A stretch of DNA of 64,000 bases, from assembly GCF_042686025.1 (NCBI RefSeq), contig NZ_JBHUOZ010000003.1, positions 1,302,001 through 1,366,000 on the forward strand, given 5' to 3'. Below the pieces are notes generated by a model. That model worked only from the letters and a program-made list of their open reading frames with translations, did no database searches and was not told the origin of the DNA. Positions 36,422-45,077 of the stretch are shown here, in pieces. Made by a program: the position numbers and the translations under genes. The stretch is from Terrimonas rubra (GTDB lineage Bacteria; Bacteroidota; Bacteroidia; Chitinophagales; Chitinophagaceae). Each line of letters opens with the position of its first letter. Positions within the stretch are counted from its first letter, which is position 1.

Positions 36422-39400
36422 ATGAAACAGTTTTTAATGGGCCTTGTGGCCGTTTTACTAACCAACTTGTTTATGACAAACACAAACGGACAAAATAGCG
36501 AGAAAAAATATACGGCGCTATGGAAGGAGGCAGAGAAGCTGGGGACCGAACAGCGCCTGCCCGAATCAGCACTGAAAAAAGTGCAGGAGATCTACACGCT
36601 TGCCAAAAAAGAGCATAACGAAGCCCAGCTGGTAAAAGCATTGCTTGCCATATCGCAGCTACGGGTTGAAAATACCGAAGAGGATGAAAAATTAGCCTTA
36701 ACTGATATTGACAAAGAGCTAACCACTGCTTCGCCGGTGGTGAAAGCATTATTGAACAGTTATAAAGCGGGTATTTATCACCAGTATTTTGAAAGAAACC
36801 GCTGGAAAATATATGACCGTACTGCCACTGTAAATTTTACAAAAGATGACCTGGCTACCTGGTCGGCAACGGACTTTCACAAAACCATCAGTGACCTGTA
36901 TGTATTGTCCTTAAAAGATGAAACAGTGTTGCTGCAAACCAAAGTAGAGGCGATAGAGCCGCTGGTGTACAAAGGCAATGTACGGTTTTTACGCCCCACT
37001 TTATATGACCTGCTGGCGCATAAAGCACTGGCATATTTTGAAAGCAACGAAAGAGATATTACCAAACCTGCCTATGCCTTCAAAATTGACCAGGCCTCGG
37101 CATTTGATCCCGCGGCGGATTTTATACACCGGAAGTTTGTGACCAGTGATAGTCTTTCCCTGCAGCACAAAGCCTTGCTGATCTATCAAAAATTAATTGC
37201 GTTTCATTTAAAGGATGCCAAACATGATGCATTGATCGATGTAGACCTGAAACGACTGGCTTTTGTGAACAACTATGCAGTACATCCCGATAAAAACCAG
37301 TTATACTTTCATGCCATTAACCATATCGCCCATCAGTACGGGCAATTACCGGCTGCCGCGCAGGCCTGGTATTTGGTAGCTGCTTATTATAATAACCAGG
37401 GATCGGGTTATAAACCTTACGGTGATACCACAAATCGTTATGCACGTGTAAAAGCGAAGGAAATATGCGAACAGATCATTGCACAGAAAGATTCTTCGGA
37501 GGGAAAGATCAATGCGTATAATCTGTTATGCCAGCTCAATACCCCAAGCCTGAACTTTACCGTGGAAAAAGTGAATGTGCCTGATATGCCGTTCCGTGCA
37601 CTGGTAACTTATAGCAATATAAACCGTTTACACCTGCGTTTAATAAAAGCGGATGAAACGCTGACTAAAAAACTGGAGAATAAATACGGCGATGATTTCT
37701 GGAAAATAGTACTTGCAGAACCGGCCATTAAAAACTGGGAGCAGCTTGTACCGGATACAAAAGACTTGCAGGAACATGCGGTGGAGGTAAAAGTAGATGC
37801 CTTGCCGGTAGGTAAGTATATGTTATTGATGAGCACTGATCAGCAGTTTACCGGTAAAAAAACGCTTGTGGGCGGACGTATACTGTATGTATCCAATATC
37901 AGTTATGTAAATGACAACGATGATTATTTTGTTTTGAACCGCCAGTCCGGGCAACCGTTGCAAGCGGCTAAGGTGCAGGTGTGGGAGCATAAATATGATT
38001 ATACAGCCCAAAAATATATTCGTGCCAAAGGCCAGTTGGTAACTACCGATAAACAGGGCTATGCCAAACTGGTTTACAAAAAGGAGAAAAATGAAAAGAG
38101 ATATTCCAGTGAATCAAAATTTTTAGAGTTTACTTATGGAAACGATAAATTATTGATAGACGAACCGGAATATGATACTTACTATTACCGGGATAATATA
38201 GAAGAAGTGCCAAAGGAAAACCTGCAGGTATATTTCTTTACCGACAGGAGTATTTACCGCCCGGGACAATCCGTATACTTTAAAGGTATTGTATTGGCTA
38301 AACATACTAATGAAACCAAAAGCAAAATAAAAGACGGTTATAAAACCACCGTTTGGTTAAAGAATACAAACGATGAGCGGGTGGATTCACTCAAACTCAC
38401 CAGTAATGAATACGGCTCTTTCGCCGGTACATTCCAGTTGCCTTCGGGAGGGTTGAACGGTCATTTTACTATTGAAGTAAGCGGGACAGATATCAGTGGT
38501 GCTGCTAATTTCAGGGTAGAGGAATACAAGAGGCCTAAGTTTTTTGTAGAATACGAGCCGGTAAAAGGCAGCTTTAAAGTAAACGACGCCATCCTGGTAA
38601 AAGGTAATGCAAAAGCCTATGCCGGCAATAATATTGACGGCGCTACGGTGAGTTACCGTGTAGTAAGGGAAGCCCGTTTCCCTTATCCCTGGATGTTCCG
38701 CCGCTGGTGGATGCCGGTAAGTGATAACATGGAAATAACCAATGGCACCACCACCACCGATGCGGACGGTAAGTTTACCATACAATTCAATGCCATACCG
38801 GATGCAGGCATTGATAAAAAATTTGATCCCCAGTTTCAATATACGGTATATGCCGATGTAACGGATATTAACGGGGAAACCCGCAGCGGTCAGCAACAGG
38901 TAACTGTTGGTTATGCAGCTTTATTACTGCAAACACAAATACCGGAAAGGTTATTACTGGATAGTTTAAAAAGCCTGAGCATTCTTACAACCAATAGTAA
39001 CGGGGTATTTGAGCCGGCCACGGTAACTATTACCGCTACAAAATTACAGGAGGAAAACAGGTTGATCAGGGACAGGTTCTGGCAACGTCCCGACCAGTTT
39101 GTGTATACAAAAGAGCAATACATCCAGTGGTTCCCTTATGATGAATATGATAATGAAATGGCTAAAGATGCATGGGCCAAAGGCAAAACCCTGCTGGAAG
39201 CAACAGCTGCTACCCAGGAAAATGGTTTGTATGCTGTAGACAGGAAAAAACTGGCACCCGGCTTTTATGAACTGGTGATCACTACTACCGATAAATACGG
39301 TACCCAGGTGAAAGATGTAAAATATGTGGAGTTATACGATAATAAAAATCCTAAACTGGCTTCGCCTGCTTACCTGTGGTCGCAGGCGGCCGGAGCCGTA

Positions 39401-42400
39401 GAGCCGGGAGAAACCGCAACGGTTGGTATTGGTACCACGGCCGATAAAGTGTACCTGGTAGAACAACTGAAAAAGAATATTAATAATAAGGTAACCACTA
39501 CTTATACATTTGATCAACTGAACAATGAAAAACAATACAACAAATTTACAGCCACCGAAAACGACCGGGGCGGATTTGGTGTAAGCTGGTTATTTGTAAA
39601 ACACAACAGGGTATACCAGTACACCCAGGTAATTGTAGTACCCTGGAGCAACAAAGAGTTGGCTATTGAGTATGGTACACACCGCGATAAAACCTTACCG
39701 GGCAGTGAAGAAAAATGGTCAGTAAAAATTAAAGGACTGAAACAGGATAAAGTAGCGGCCGAGTTTTTAGCCGGTATGTACGATGCCTCCCTGGACCAGT
39801 TTAACCCGCATGACTGGTACGCACCCTATGTATGGTTAAACTTTTACAATAACAGCCAGTGGAGTTATAATAAAAACTTCCAGGGCGTAAATGCGCAGAT
39901 CAAATACCTGGCAAATGATGAATACCGTTATGTGAATAAAACCTATGACCAGTTACTGGATGCAGGCGATGGCTACCTGGGCGCTCCGGGTGCCGGGGCA
40001 CAGGTAAGAATAAGAGGTATGGCGAGTACCCAAATGCGGGCAAAATCGGCCGGGAGGAATGAAGTGGCCTATGATACTTATGCTAATATGACTCTTAAGG
40101 AAAGTGTAGCAGCAGCACCTGTTGCAGAAGAAGTAAAATCACAAGGCGAGTTTTTTGTACATATGCAGGACGCGAAGAAGGTTGATGCAACAAATGAACC
40201 TGATCCAAGCGTATCACCCCGCAAAAACTTCAACGAAACCGCTTTCTTCTTCCCGCAGTTAAGAACGGATGCAGACGGATCGGTGAGCTTTAGCTTTACC
40301 CTGCCGGAAGCCCTGACCCAATGGAAATTCCAGGGCCTGGCACATACCAAAGACCTGGCATTCGGTTACACTACCACCAGTATTGTTACACAAAAACAAC
40401 TGATGGTGCAACCTAACCCAACCCGTTTTTTAAGAGAGGGTGACCAGGTCACTTTCAGCAGTAAAGTGGTGAATGTGTCGGAGCAAACTTTGAAAGGACA
40501 GGCCTACCTGGAATTGCTGGATGCCGCTACCGGTCAGCCCGTGAATGAATTATTTAAAAACCAGGCTGGTAATATCAATTTTGTAATAGAGGCGGGTAAA
40601 AGCACCGCGGTGAACTTCCCGGTACAGGTACCACAGGCATTTAATAAAGCCGTTACCTGGCGTATAGTAGCCAAAGCGCAGGGCGCCACTGCCGGTGATA
40701 GCTTTAGTGATGGCGAAGAGAATAGTTTACCGGTACTCACCAATAAAATACTGGTAACAGAATCCTTACCCTTATCACTCAGGACCAATAACAAGCAATT
40801 CAGCTTTACCAACTTGTTACAAAGCGGTGCCAGTAAAACACTGGTAAACCAGGGCATTACTGTTGAATACACGGCCAACCCAGCCTGGTACGCAGTACAG
40901 GCCCTGCCTTACCTGATGGAATATCCCTATGATTGTGCGGAGCAAACCTGGAACCGTTACTACGCTAATTCCATTGCCTCCTCACTGGTGAACAGTTCCG
41001 AGAAAATTAAAAAAGTATTTGAGAGCTGGCAGGTAAAAGATACGGCGGCATTACTTTCCAACCTGCAAAAGAATGAAGAGCTGAAAGCCGTATTATTGGA
41101 AGAAACACCCTGGGTACTGGCAGCTAAAACCGAAGCTGAACAAAAACGCAATATTGCTTTACTTTTTGACCTGGTGCGTATGGGCAAAGAGCTGAGCAGT
41201 GCCATGGAAAAACTGAAACAATTACAAAGCAGTAATGGTGGCTTTGTGTGGTTTAAAGGCGGGCCCGACAACCGTTACATGACCCAGTATATTATGACCG
41301 GCATGGGACATTTGAATAAAATAAGCGCAGTGGCTAAAAACCAGCAGGCTGCCCTGAACCAGGTGGCGGCCAATGCCATTCCTTACCTCGATCAAAAAAT
41401 GAAAGCCGATTATGACGACCTGGTGAAATGGAAAACAAATCTTAAAACCTATGTGCCTTCCTACACGATAGTACAGTACTTATACATGCGCAGTTTTTAC
41501 AGTGGTATTAAATTGCCCGAAGCAGCACAAAAAGCCTATAACTATTTTGTACAGCAGGCTACTGCCACCTGGACAAAACAGAACAAATACATGCAGGGCA
41601 TGATCGTGCTGGCATTGGGCAGGAAAGGGGATAAGGTAACACCGGCCGCTATCTTAAAATCATTAAAAGAAACAGCTGTTAAAAACGATGAACTGGGTAT
41701 GTACTGGAAAGATGCATCCCGCAGCTGGTGGTGGTACGAATCACCCATTGAAAGGCAGGCATTACTGATAGAAGCGTTCCAGGAAATAGGAAAAGATATG
41801 ACAACGGTAGACGCTTTGCGTACCTGGTTGCTTAAAAACAAGCAGACCAATAACTGGGAAACCACCAAGGCAACAGCCGAAGCCTGTTATGCCTTACTCA
41901 TCCAGGGTACGAACTGGTTAGCTGATGAACCGGCTGTACAGATCAACCTGGGTAACAGTTATACCATCCGTTCAGCCGATATGCCGCAGCAGGCCGGTAC
42001 CGGTTATTTTAAAACTACGATACCCGGCGAGCAGGTAAAACCTGATATGGGTAATATATCCATGCAGGTAACACCAACAAAAGGAGAGCAGCCTAAAACC
42101 ACCTGGGGTGCGGTATACTGGCAGTATTTTGAGAACATGGACAAAATAAAAACAGCCGCTACACCATTACAGTTAGCTAAAAAACTATTTGTATCCACCA
42201 ACACTGACCGCGGGCCGGTACTAAACCCGGTTAATAATGGCGATGTATTGAAAGTGGGTAGCAAAATTGTGGTGCGCATTGAACTGCGGGTGGATCGTGA
42301 TATGGAATATGTGCACATGAAAGATATGCGTGCGGCGGCTTTGGAGCCAACCAATGTATTAAGCAGTTACAAATGGCAGGGCGGACTGGGTTATTATGAA

Positions 42401-42583
42401 ACCACCAAAGATGCCAGCACCAACTTCTTCTTCGATCAGTTACGTAAGGGTACTTATGTGTTTGAATACAGTTTGTTTGTAACCCATACCGGGGAATTCA
42501 GCAATGGCATTACAACAATTCAATGTATGTATGCGCCTGAATTTACTTCACATAGCGAAGGGGTACGCATAAAAGTACAATAA
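36422..42583 (+). CDS. large alpha-2-macroglobulin family protein
   Basis: A secreted protein of 2053 residues from the ATG at 36422, which opens the signal peptide (MKQFLMGLVAVLLTNLFM). The frame itself extends to 36398. The macroglobulin MG2 domain is very clear (VYFFTDRSIYRPGQSVYFKG, near residue 605). The A2M/MG7 domain starts near 1277 (FFFPQLRTDADGSVSFSFTLP), and the thioester is Cys1505-Ala-Glu-Gln1508. NGGFVWFKGGPDNRYM lies in the thioester-containing domain. Just before the MG7 domain, a stretch near residue 1192 (VRIRGMASTQMRAKS) resembles one motif of the SusC plug domain that is fully present in the paralogue 4 kb upstream. Such proteins are thought to trap foreign proteases or stabilise the envelope. 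No penicillin-binding partner (PbpC-like) lies beside it. Confidence 0.94.
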   Translation: MKQFLMGLVAVLLTNLFMTNTNGQNSEKKYTALWKEAEKLGTEQRLPESALKKVQEIYTLAKKEHNEAQLVKALLAISQLRVENTEEDEKLALTDIDKELTTASPVVKALLNSYKAGIYHQYFERNRWKIYDRTATVNFTKDDLATWSATDFHKTISDLYVLSLKDETVLLQTKVEAIEPLVYKGNVRFLRPTLYDLLAHKALAYFESNERDITKPAYAFKIDQASAFDPAADFIHRKFVTSDSLSLQHKALLIYQKLIAFHLKDAKHDALIDVDLKRLAFVNNYAVHPDKNQLYFHAINHIAHQYGQLPAAAQAWYLVAAYYNNQGSGYKPYGDTTNRYARVKAKEICEQIIAQKDSSEGKINAYNLLCQLNTPSLNFTVEKVNVPDMPFRALVTYSNINRLHLRLIKADETLTKKLENKYGDDFWKIVLAEPAIKNWEQLVPDTKDLQEHAVEVKVDALPVGKYMLLMSTDQQFTGKKTLVGGRILYVSNISYVNDNDDYFVLNRQSGQPLQAAKVQVWEHKYDYTAQKYIRAKGQLVTTDKQGYAKLVYKKEKNEKRYSSESKFLEFTYGNDKLLIDEPEYDTYYYRDNIEEVPKENLQVYFFTDRSIYRPGQSVYFKGIVLAKHTNETKSKIKDGYKTTVWLKNTNDERVDSLKLTSNEYGSFAGTFQLPSGGLNGHFTIEVSGTDISGAANFRVEEYKRPKFFVEYEPVKGSFKVNDAILVKGNAKAYAGNNIDGATVSYRVVREARFPYPWMFRRWWMPVSDNMEITNGTTTTDADGKFTIQFNAIPDAGIDKKFDPQFQYTVYADVTDINGETRSGQQQVTVGYAALLLQTQIPERLLLDSLKSLSILTTNSNGVFEPATVTITATKLQEENRLIRDRFWQRPDQFVYTKEQYIQWFPYDEYDNEMAKDAWAKGKTLLEATAATQENGLYAVDRKKLAPGFYELVITTTDKYGTQVKDVKYVELYDNKNPKLASPAYLWSQAAGAVEPGETATVGIGTTADKVYLVEQLKKNINNKVTTTYTFDQLNNEKQYNKFTATENDRGGFGVSWLFVKHNRVYQYTQVIVVPWSNKELAIEYGTHRDKTLPGSEEKWSVKIKGLKQDKVAAEFLAGMYDASLDQFNPHDWYAPYVWLNFYNNSQWSYNKNFQGVNAQIKYLANDEYRYVNKTYDQLLDAGDGYLGAPGAGAQVRIRGMASTQMRAKSAGRNEVAYDTYANMTLKESVAAAPVAEEVKSQGEFFVHMQDAKKVDATNEPDPSVSPRKNFNETAFFFPQLRTDADGSVSFSFTLPEALTQWKFQGLAHTKDLAFGYTTTSIVTQKQLMVQPNPTRFLREGDQVTFSSKVVNVSEQTLKGQAYLELLDAATGQPVNELFKNQAGNINFVIEAGKSTAVNFPVQVPQAFNKAVTWRIVAKAQGATAGDSFSDGEENSLPVLTNKILVTESLPLSLRTNNKQFSFTNLLQSGASKTLVNQGITVEYTANPAWYAVQALPYLMEYPYDCAEQTWNRYYANSIASSLVNSSEKIKKVFESWQVKDTAALLSNLQKNEELKAVLLEETPWVLAAKTEAEQKRNIALLFDLVRMGKELSSAMEKLKQLQSSNGGFVWFKGGPDNRYMTQYIMTGMGHLNKISAVAKNQQAALNQVAANAIPYLDQKMKADYDDLVKWKTNLKTYVPSYTIVQYLYMRSFYSGIKLPEAAQKAYNYFVQQATATWTKQNKYMQGMIVLALGRKGDKVTPAAILKSLKETAVKNDELGMYWKDASRSWWWYESPIERQALLIEAFQEIGKDMTTVDALRTWLLKNKQTNNWETTKATAEACYALLIQGTNWLADEPAVQINLGNSYTIRSADMPQQAGTGYFKTTIPGEQVKPDMGNISMQVTPTKGEQPKTTWGAVYWQYFENMDKIKTAATPLQLAKKLFVSTNTDRGPVLNPVNNGDVLKVGSKIVVRIELRVDRDMEYVHMKDMRAAALEPTNVLSSYKWQGGLGYYETTKDASTNFFFDQLRKGTYVFEYSLFVTHTGEFSNGITTIQCMYAPEFTSHSEGVRIKVQ

Positions 42584-42601
42584 GCAATCTCTTTAAATAA
42601 T

Positions 42602-42637
42602 AAATGGCTGCCGGGTAATAACGGCAGCCATTTTTAT
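42602..42637 (+). terminator. intrinsic terminator after the second macroglobulin gene
   Basis: AAATGGCTGCCG / CGGCAGCCATTT with an 8-nt loop, followed by a T-rich tail, begins 18 bases beyond the stop. Confidence 0.85.
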
Positions 42638-42646
42638 TTTGGGGTG

Positions 42647-42790
42647 TCCCCTGGTAACATACACAAAGGCTCATACTTCGCCTGGTTTACCTGTGCGGGG
42701 CCGGGCTGTACGCTGTATCTTTTGCCCCTTGCTGCTTAAGCCGGGCTGCGCAAAAGGATGCCGCTGCCATCCCTCACCCGGAGCCGGATC
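42647..42790. repeat. GC-rich dispersed repeat with central hairpin, copy A
   Basis: The core (42700-42775) reads CGGGCTGTACGCTGTATC, then a hairpin with CTTTTGC and GCAAAAGG arms, then ATGCCGCTGCCATCCC. The same skeleton, with a different hairpin, is at 62665-62712. It fills most of the gap between the macroglobulin terminator and the SPFH operon. Confidence 0.6.
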
Positions 42791-42868
42791 TTATATGTCC
42801 GTAAGGTTATTATTTTACCAGCGGTATTAGTCCTGTATCCCTGGTGCGATTATTGTTAATGAATGCTT

Positions 42869-42876
42869 TACATTTG
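42869..42876 (+). promoter_or_regulatory. possible -7 box for the SPFH operon
   Basis: TACATTTG fits TAnnTTTG and lies 40 bases before the ATG at 42917. The nearest TTG is only 13 bases upstream, so the -33 half is uncertain. Confidence 0.35.
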
Positions 42877-42916
42877 TAAACGTCAACCCCTGTAAAAACA
42901 AATAAAACACCCACGT

Positions 42917-43873
42917 ATGGCCTTGCCTTTTATTGAGATCATTGAAGCGGTTACACCCGACCCTAATTTATTAATGTGGAAGTTTGCCGATGCTGATAAG
43001 GAAATTAAAAATGGTGCTAAACTAACAGTCAGGGAAAGCCAGCAGGTACTCCTGTTAAACGAGGGCGTAACGGCCGATGTTTTTTCGCCGGGCCTGCATA
43101 CTTTACATACAGCAAATATCCCTGTCCTAAGCCGGCTCAAAGGATGGAAATATGGTTTTGAAAGTCCTTTTAAAGCCGATATCTATTTCTTCAATACCTA
43201 CAATTTCATCAACAATAAATGGGGTACCCCGGCGCCTATCTTAATGAAGGACCCTGAATTCGGGCAGGTGCGTGTAAGGGCCTTTGGCAGTTTTGATATT
43301 AAAATTGAGGATGTAGCTGTCTTCTTTAAAAAATATGCGGGCAGTTACCCGGTATTAACCATAACCGAACTGCAATACCAGTTACGCGATTTTATTGCAC
43401 CCCGCTTTGGCGAGGTATTGGCCAATGAAAACATCACGGTAACAGATGTGGCCGGTAATATCAGTACACTGGCTGCTAAAATAAAACCTTATCTCGATCC
43501 GTATTTTAAAGACCTGGGCCTGGCCCTCACACAATTTACCATTACCAGTGTTACACTGCCTGATGAAGTGACAGCCTATTACGATAAAGTAACGGGTATG
43601 AACATGATCAGCGATATGGACAAATACGCCAAATTCAATACGGCCAACGCAATCGGCCAGCCGGGTACTGCGGTTAACGATGCCACCCAGAATGCCCTGG
43701 CCATGGGTGTGATGTTAAACCAGTTGCAACAAAATGCCACAACTCCCCAACAGCCACCGGCAGCGGATGATATAACGGCTAAACTGCAAAAATTAAAATC
43801 TCTCTTTGATGCAGGCCTGATTGATGAGGAAGAATACAAAAACAAAAAAGCAGCATTGATTAATACATTATAA
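42917..43873 (+). CDS. SPFH domain protein with C-terminal SHOCT motif (YdjI-like)
   Basis: A 318-residue cytoplasmic protein of the SPFH branch once called virion core protein-like (COG4260, Bacillus YdjI). Residues about 20-240 form the SPFH fold, with LTVRESQQVLLLNEGVTADVFSPG at the start, and VRVRAFGSFDIKIEDVAVFF. A Gln/Pro/Ala-rich linker follows. The last 30 residues are a SHOCT motif (LQKLKSLFDAGLIDEEEYKNKK), a short oligomerisation helix pair. There is no signal or membrane segment. It leads a four-gene operon with zinc ribbon and coiled-coil proteins, the next gene starting 2 bases after its stop. Family membership is clear. A membrane-scaffold or envelope-stress role is inferred from YdjI. 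Confidence 0.88.
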   Translation: MALPFIEIIEAVTPDPNLLMWKFADADKEIKNGAKLTVRESQQVLLLNEGVTADVFSPGLHTLHTANIPVLSRLKGWKYGFESPFKADIYFFNTYNFINNKWGTPAPILMKDPEFGQVRVRAFGSFDIKIEDVAVFFKKYAGSYPVLTITELQYQLRDFIAPRFGEVLANENITVTDVAGNISTLAAKIKPYLDPYFKDLGLALTQFTITSVTLPDEVTAYYDKVTGMNMISDMDKYAKFNTANAIGQPGTAVNDATQNALAMGVMLNQLQQNATTPQQPPAADDITAKLQKLKSLFDAGLIDEEEYKNKKAALINTL

Positions 43874-43875
43874 AT

Positions 43876-44118
43876 ATGGAAGGCGGTTCAAAATCCTTTT
43901 TGGATAAACTAAAGGAAAAAGCAAAGGCCCAGGCCAACTATGGTGGCAATGCCGAAACCAGTGAAGCCGGAATACAGGCTACAACCTGTCCCAACTGTGG
44001 CGCCGGCAGGGCCAAACAGGATGGGGTAACACATTGTGCCTATTGTGGCTTCGAATTTATCAGTACCACACTTACAGATGGCATTCATATAAAAAAAGAA
44101 GACAACTCAAAGCATTGA
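43876..44118 (+). CDS. small zinc ribbon protein
   Basis: An 80-residue protein with a basic, helical N-terminus (FLDKLKEKAKAQA) and one zinc ribbon formed by Cys38-x2-Cys41 (CPNC) and Cys54-x2-Cys57 (CAYC). It has no membrane helix or signal. The frame is tightly packed between its neighbours (2 bases after the SPFH gene, 4 before the next), which strongly supports it as a real gene. It likely acts as an adaptor in the complex formed by the operon's products. A comparable zinc ribbon partner (YdjG) accompanies the SPFH protein in Bacillus, though YdjG also has membrane segments. Confidence 0.82.
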   Translation: MEGGSKSFLDKLKEKAKAQANYGGNAETSEAGIQATTCPNCGAGRAKQDGVTHCAYCGFEFISTTLTDGIHIKKEDNSKH

Positions 44119-44122
44119 CCCC

Positions 44123-45058
44123 ATGTTTAACCTGTTTAATACCAACAAAAATACGCCACCACCGGAATGGGTGGCTGAACTGCAGGCTACACAACAGCGC
44201 TGGTTCACCTTTTTAGAAAAACTGGAAGTACGGATGGAAGAGCTTTGTACAGCTGCTATCCCGGAATTAAAGCAACTTTTGCAGGACGATAAAGACCAGT
44301 ACCAGCAAACTTTTTACAAAGTACAATCAGGTATCAATGGCCAGATGCGCAACATCCGGACCAAGGCCAATGATACCTATGATGCCAAAGTGCTGGATGT
44401 GTATTATAATTATAAGGATCAGTTAGGTTACCATGATCAGCTGGATGATTTCCGCAACGCCTGTTCGGACCGTTACCACAAAACATTTGAAGATAAATAC
44501 AACTACTGGCAGCAGGAACTGGATAAAGCGGCTGTTGATGATTATGAACTGATCTATGCGGATATCCTTCAGAAATTTGAACAAAGCAAAAACAGCTTTA
44601 CCTGTAAACAATGTGGTAGTCCTATTACCATTGAAAAAATATTCTTCATCAGTACCTATATAGCCTGCCCGGCCTGCCAGACACAAAATACTTTTGAACC
44701 GGGTTCTGCGGCCCGTAGTCTGCAACATATAGCCAGGGGCCTGGCAGAGCAGCGCACCAAACACCTGTACGATGCTTTTCAGCAGGCGGTGGATATGGAA
44801 CGGGAGTTATATCATATCAATCATGAACTGCAATTGAGCATTCATTTTGAAAAGGATAAACAGGTAGCCGCAGCCAAACAACAACAGGTGGCCGCTAACG
44901 AATTACGCCGCCAGCAGGCCATCGCCAACGCACCGGAGTTGAACAGGCAATATACCAAAGCCATGTTCGATGAATGGAAGGCCATAACGCCTGACCTGGA
45001 AGAACATCTTGAAAAAATGTACCAGCAGCATCTTGCACTCATTAATAAATCAGTTTAA
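44123..45058 (+). CDS. coiled-coil protein with central zinc ribbon
   Basis: A 311-residue cytoplasmic protein. The first 155 residues are mostly charged helix with coiled-coil character. A zinc ribbon follows, formed by Cys161-x2-Cys164 (CKQC) and Cys182-x2-Cys185 (CPAC). Then come further long helices rich in Gln, Ala and Glu (KQVAAAKQQQVAANELRRQQ). I know no named family. It belongs to the SPFH operon, starting 4 bases after the small zinc ribbon gene. Zinc ribbons in two adjacent proteins suggest that they contact each other or a shared partner. The function is unknown. Confidence 0.82.
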   Translation: MFNLFNTNKNTPPPEWVAELQATQQRWFTFLEKLEVRMEELCTAAIPELKQLLQDDKDQYQQTFYKVQSGINGQMRNIRTKANDTYDAKVLDVYYNYKDQLGYHDQLDDFRNACSDRYHKTFEDKYNYWQQELDKAAVDDYELIYADILQKFEQSKNSFTCKQCGSPITIEKIFFISTYIACPACQTQNTFEPGSAARSLQHIARGLAEQRTKHLYDAFQQAVDMERELYHINHELQLSIHFEKDKQVAAAKQQQVAANELRRQQAIANAPELNRQYTKAMFDEWKAITPDLEEHLEKMYQQHLALINKSV

Positions 45059-45077
45059 TCTAAAAAAATATCAAACC

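Noticed and set aside
36398..36422. Upstream start of the second macroglobulin gene
   Set aside because: The eight extra residues precede the signal peptide and overlap the likely promoter box at 36393-36400.
42639..42830. Rightward open frame of 63 residues
   Set aside because: It coincides with the GC-rich dispersed repeat and has no protein-like features beyond being open.
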